Source: Casuarius casuarius
Taxonomy: Eukaryota > Chordata > Aves > Casuariiformes > Casuariidae
Direction of reading: 5' to 3'
NCBI GenBank assembly: GCA_003342895.1
Contig: PTFA01000087.1
Location: 1,264,708 to 1,328,707 of the forward strand
Length of the DNA: 64,000 nt
Shown here: piece by piece, positions 62,001 to 64,000 of the stretch
How the letters are laid out: each line of letters starts with the position of its first letter
Position numbering within the stretch: the first letter of the stretch is position 1
The notes under the pieces: generated by a model
What the model was told of the DNA's origin: nothing
Databases searched by the model: none
The model's input: the letters and a program-made list of their open reading frames with translations, nothing else
Position numbers and translations under genes: made by a program

Positions 62001-62688
62001 TGAAGCTGCCAGTCACTTGCCTTCAACATTCTTAGTAGTGAACAATTTACATTCCCTGTATCCAGCCATAAGATATATGATACATGCCACACCTGCAAAG
62101 TTTTCATCTTTAACACTAGTCTGGAAACAGCACATCCAAGCAGCTTCATGAGCTTGAGTGGAAGTCCTGACTTTGGACCAACAGGCTTTCAATAAAGTCT
62201 GTTAAGGACTCTTCCTCTACTGCTAATCAGTAGATATTTTAATAGCAGAACTGGCCCNGCTCCAATACTTGGCCTCTGGTTGCTGCAGGTATTTGAAAGA
62301 TAAATCATCAGTTTCATAAGGAAAGGAGCCAACTGTTCTGTACATAAGCATCCTTATGGATGCTATGTTCCACTGCCTGCCAATTGTCAGCAGGTATCCT
62401 CTCACTGACTCGCGTTCTCCTACACATATCACAAATTAATTTCACTCAAGGTATGAAACACAAGTAAGAATAAAAAAATAGTTGCAGCCATTTAATGTTC
62501 TTATTTAATATGGGATAAACTAAAATATGAAGGAGCATAGCCTAGCAATAAGGGCAAGACACTAAGGGTCTGTTCTGGCATCAATTGAATCAGTATGATC
62601 TTGCACTGACTTAAATGAAGCCAGGATTTCTCTTGGAAATCATCACTAGAGTTGAAATGGAGTGTTTTTCTTCCCCTCCCAGTCAGGC

Positions 62689-62713
62689 TTTTTTTTTTTT
62701 TGCTTTTTTTTTT
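62689..62713. repeat. Interrupted poly(T) tract
   Basis: Thirteen T, GC, then ten T, in a pyrimidine-rich context. Confidence 0.85.
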
Positions 62714-63194
62714 CCCCTCCACACACGAGGTCTATTCTGTACGAGTTTAAAAGAAGTTTGAAATTTCTCACTTAAGGTTCAAATAAACTCAAACTAAGCC
62801 TGGTGGCAATAGTTTAAAAGAACAGAGAGGAATTATGCATGTATTTCAGTACTGAAAGCAAAATTCACCTTGTTCAAAATGACAGCTCAAGGATGGAAAT
62901 TAAGAATCAGGATTTTTGTGGGACATCAGTTTTGGGTAAGCCTTTTAAGCCTTCTTTATTTTTTTCCCATCAATACAAACAGCTTTTTAAATATGGAAAA
63001 TCTTAGATAGAATGACCATATTTAACAGCAAAATACAAATCTAAGCCTGGTTTTTGTCTTAATAAAAATCATGCCCATCTTCAAAATCTGTTCAAATGCT
63101 ACTCAAACTTTGTAAAAACTAACAGTACATTAAAGTCCAGGTGATGTTTCCTTATAGACACACCTATTAAAACTTCACACTCTTCTTCTCAGAG

Positions 63195-63392
63195 ATTGTC
63201 GGTATCATTCCCAGTTCCCACTGTGTAACTTTGTGCCAGTCATATAACTGTGCTATGCTCTTTCTGCTCTGTCTCCTGTCAGATAAATGTCACTTAGCTT
63301 ATAGATTCATTGCTGCTGAGAGGTTTAGTGAACGTTTGTGAAGCTCTGAGATCTTGGAACACAAAGACTATGGAAATATTATTGTCATTGCC
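63195..63392 (+). repeat. MIR (CORE-SINE) copy
   Basis: Sense-oriented match. The central part actgtgtaactttgtgccag followed by tcatataact parallels the core 'ctgtgtgaccttgggcaagtcacttaac'. The tail gtttgtgaagctctgagatc, then ttgga, ctatggaaat and attattgtcatt, parallels the sauropsid MIR tail 'gtttgtaaagcgctttgagatccttgga ... ctatataa ... attattatt'. Collinear over nearly 200 bases. By pattern, not alignment. Confidence 0.6.
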
Positions 63393-64000
63393 TTAAAAAA
63401 TTAAGGATCAAAATGTGCAATTGCATTATACTGGCAAAGTAACAGGAATCAGGCTGTGGTTCTCAGGACTACAATCTCCTCTCTCTGACTTTCCCCCTGC
63501 ATGCACCTTCTTCCCTATGCAGGGAATACCATGCACTTGCCCTAGAGATAGCACCTGATACTTCCTCCTTAGTGTCACAGTCAGGTGTGCGCTGGGGAGT
63601 CCAGTGGTACAGCCAGCTGTCCAGAGGCGACTCACTTTTTGCATGAAGCTGATAAAGGGAACTCACAACTGGATGCCCCCATTTTAAATGGGGAACTTTG
63701 TAATCTGTATCTCTATATACTCTAATTACAGCTGTGAACTGCAGTCAAAGGCCCTTTCACTGAGTGTCACTAAAAACATTTTGTGAAAAGAGGACTTCAT
63801 GCTTACGCCTGCAAAATAAGTTTTTTCAATGAGTTTTTATGGCCACCGGCTCTATAAAAACAGAACTTCTCATTGATTTTTTACTGCGAATTCTAATTAA
63901 AATCAACGATACGATATGGGTTGAAGAAAAGACATCTTTTCTCACTTGCCATTCCCTAATCTAATCCTCAGGGTGAAAGATTTTTTTTTTTTCCTCCAGT

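Larger units (their letters stand above)
52470..64000 (-). other. ARHGAP8: ARHGAP8 intron (at least 11.5 kb), extends beyond window
   Basis: Searches on the - strand for the expected FGVSLQYL, BCH/Sec14 (YFHYGL, VVHPT) and proline-rich segments found nothing convincing, so this appears to be one long intron. It holds simple repeats (55751-55766, 56001-56034, 62689-62713) and a MIR copy near 63.2-63.4 kb. AT-rich otherwise. No RNA gene was recognised. Confidence 0.55.

Noticed and set aside
62221..62432. - strand frame containing KYLQQPEAKYW as a possible ARHGAP8 upstream exon
   Set aside because: A passing likeness to a QYL motif only. No borders or further similarity to the FGVSLQYL or BCH segments.
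1..64000. tRNA, rRNA, microRNA, CRISPR arrays or bacterial-type operons
   Set aside because: No cloverleaf, array of spaced repeats or operon structure was noticed on either strand. Hairpin microRNA precursors cannot be excluded without folding.

Overview
The window is vertebrate nuclear DNA: long introns with GT/AG borders, single-base N gaps, and ancient interspersed repeats. It is probably from a sauropsid, most likely a bird, though a turtle or crocodilian is not excluded. The reasons are amniote-like coding exons, the absence of recognisable mammalian L1 or Alu-type repeats, old MIR/CORE-SINE copies, and an LTR-like block whose ends resemble those of avian LTRs. No CR1 tail was recognised, which is slightly odd for a bird, so the species call stays open.

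Two protein-coding genes are supported, and their 3' ends face each other. On the + strand, bases 1 to about 22.6 kb hold the last eight coding exons and the 3'UTR of PHF21B, a PHD-finger chromatin reader related to BHC80/PHF21A. The exons are 1535-1586, 7642-7718, 10500-10554, 14183-14205 (a 23-base microexon), 15587-15745 (PHD finger), 16819-16894, 17861-17964 and 20338-20562 (stop). They splice in one continuous frame and encode the C-terminal 256 residues. On the - strand, four exons at 52469-52392, 51700-51572, 48336-48233 and 41377-41197 encode nearly all of the RhoGAP domain of ARHGAP8 (BPGAP1). Its N-terminal BCH/Sec14 and proline-rich exons lie beyond the right edge, and its last coding exon was not identified with confidence. 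The same convergent pair lies on human 22q13.31.

Between them, about 22.6-41.2 kb is the intergenic region plus the undetermined 3' end of ARHGAP8. Its first part (about 23-32 kb) is visibly more G+C rich and carries long C, G and T/G homopolymers. It also holds a 455-base LTR-like block (30992-31446) and an AT-only tract (30253-30370). The largest open frame of the window (214 codons, 38204-38848) lies further right and is unrecognised.

The remainder is intronic: old repeat fragments (MIR at 39.2 and 63.2 kb, sauropsid-type repeats near 12.3, 13.7 and 47.2 kb), simple repeats, and a possible 235-base hAT-like element inside the PHF21B 3'UTR. No RNA genes, CRISPR arrays, bacterial-type operons or clear promoters were seen. 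No wholly new system was found; the points worth a second look are splice architecture, 3'-end structure and repeat insertions.
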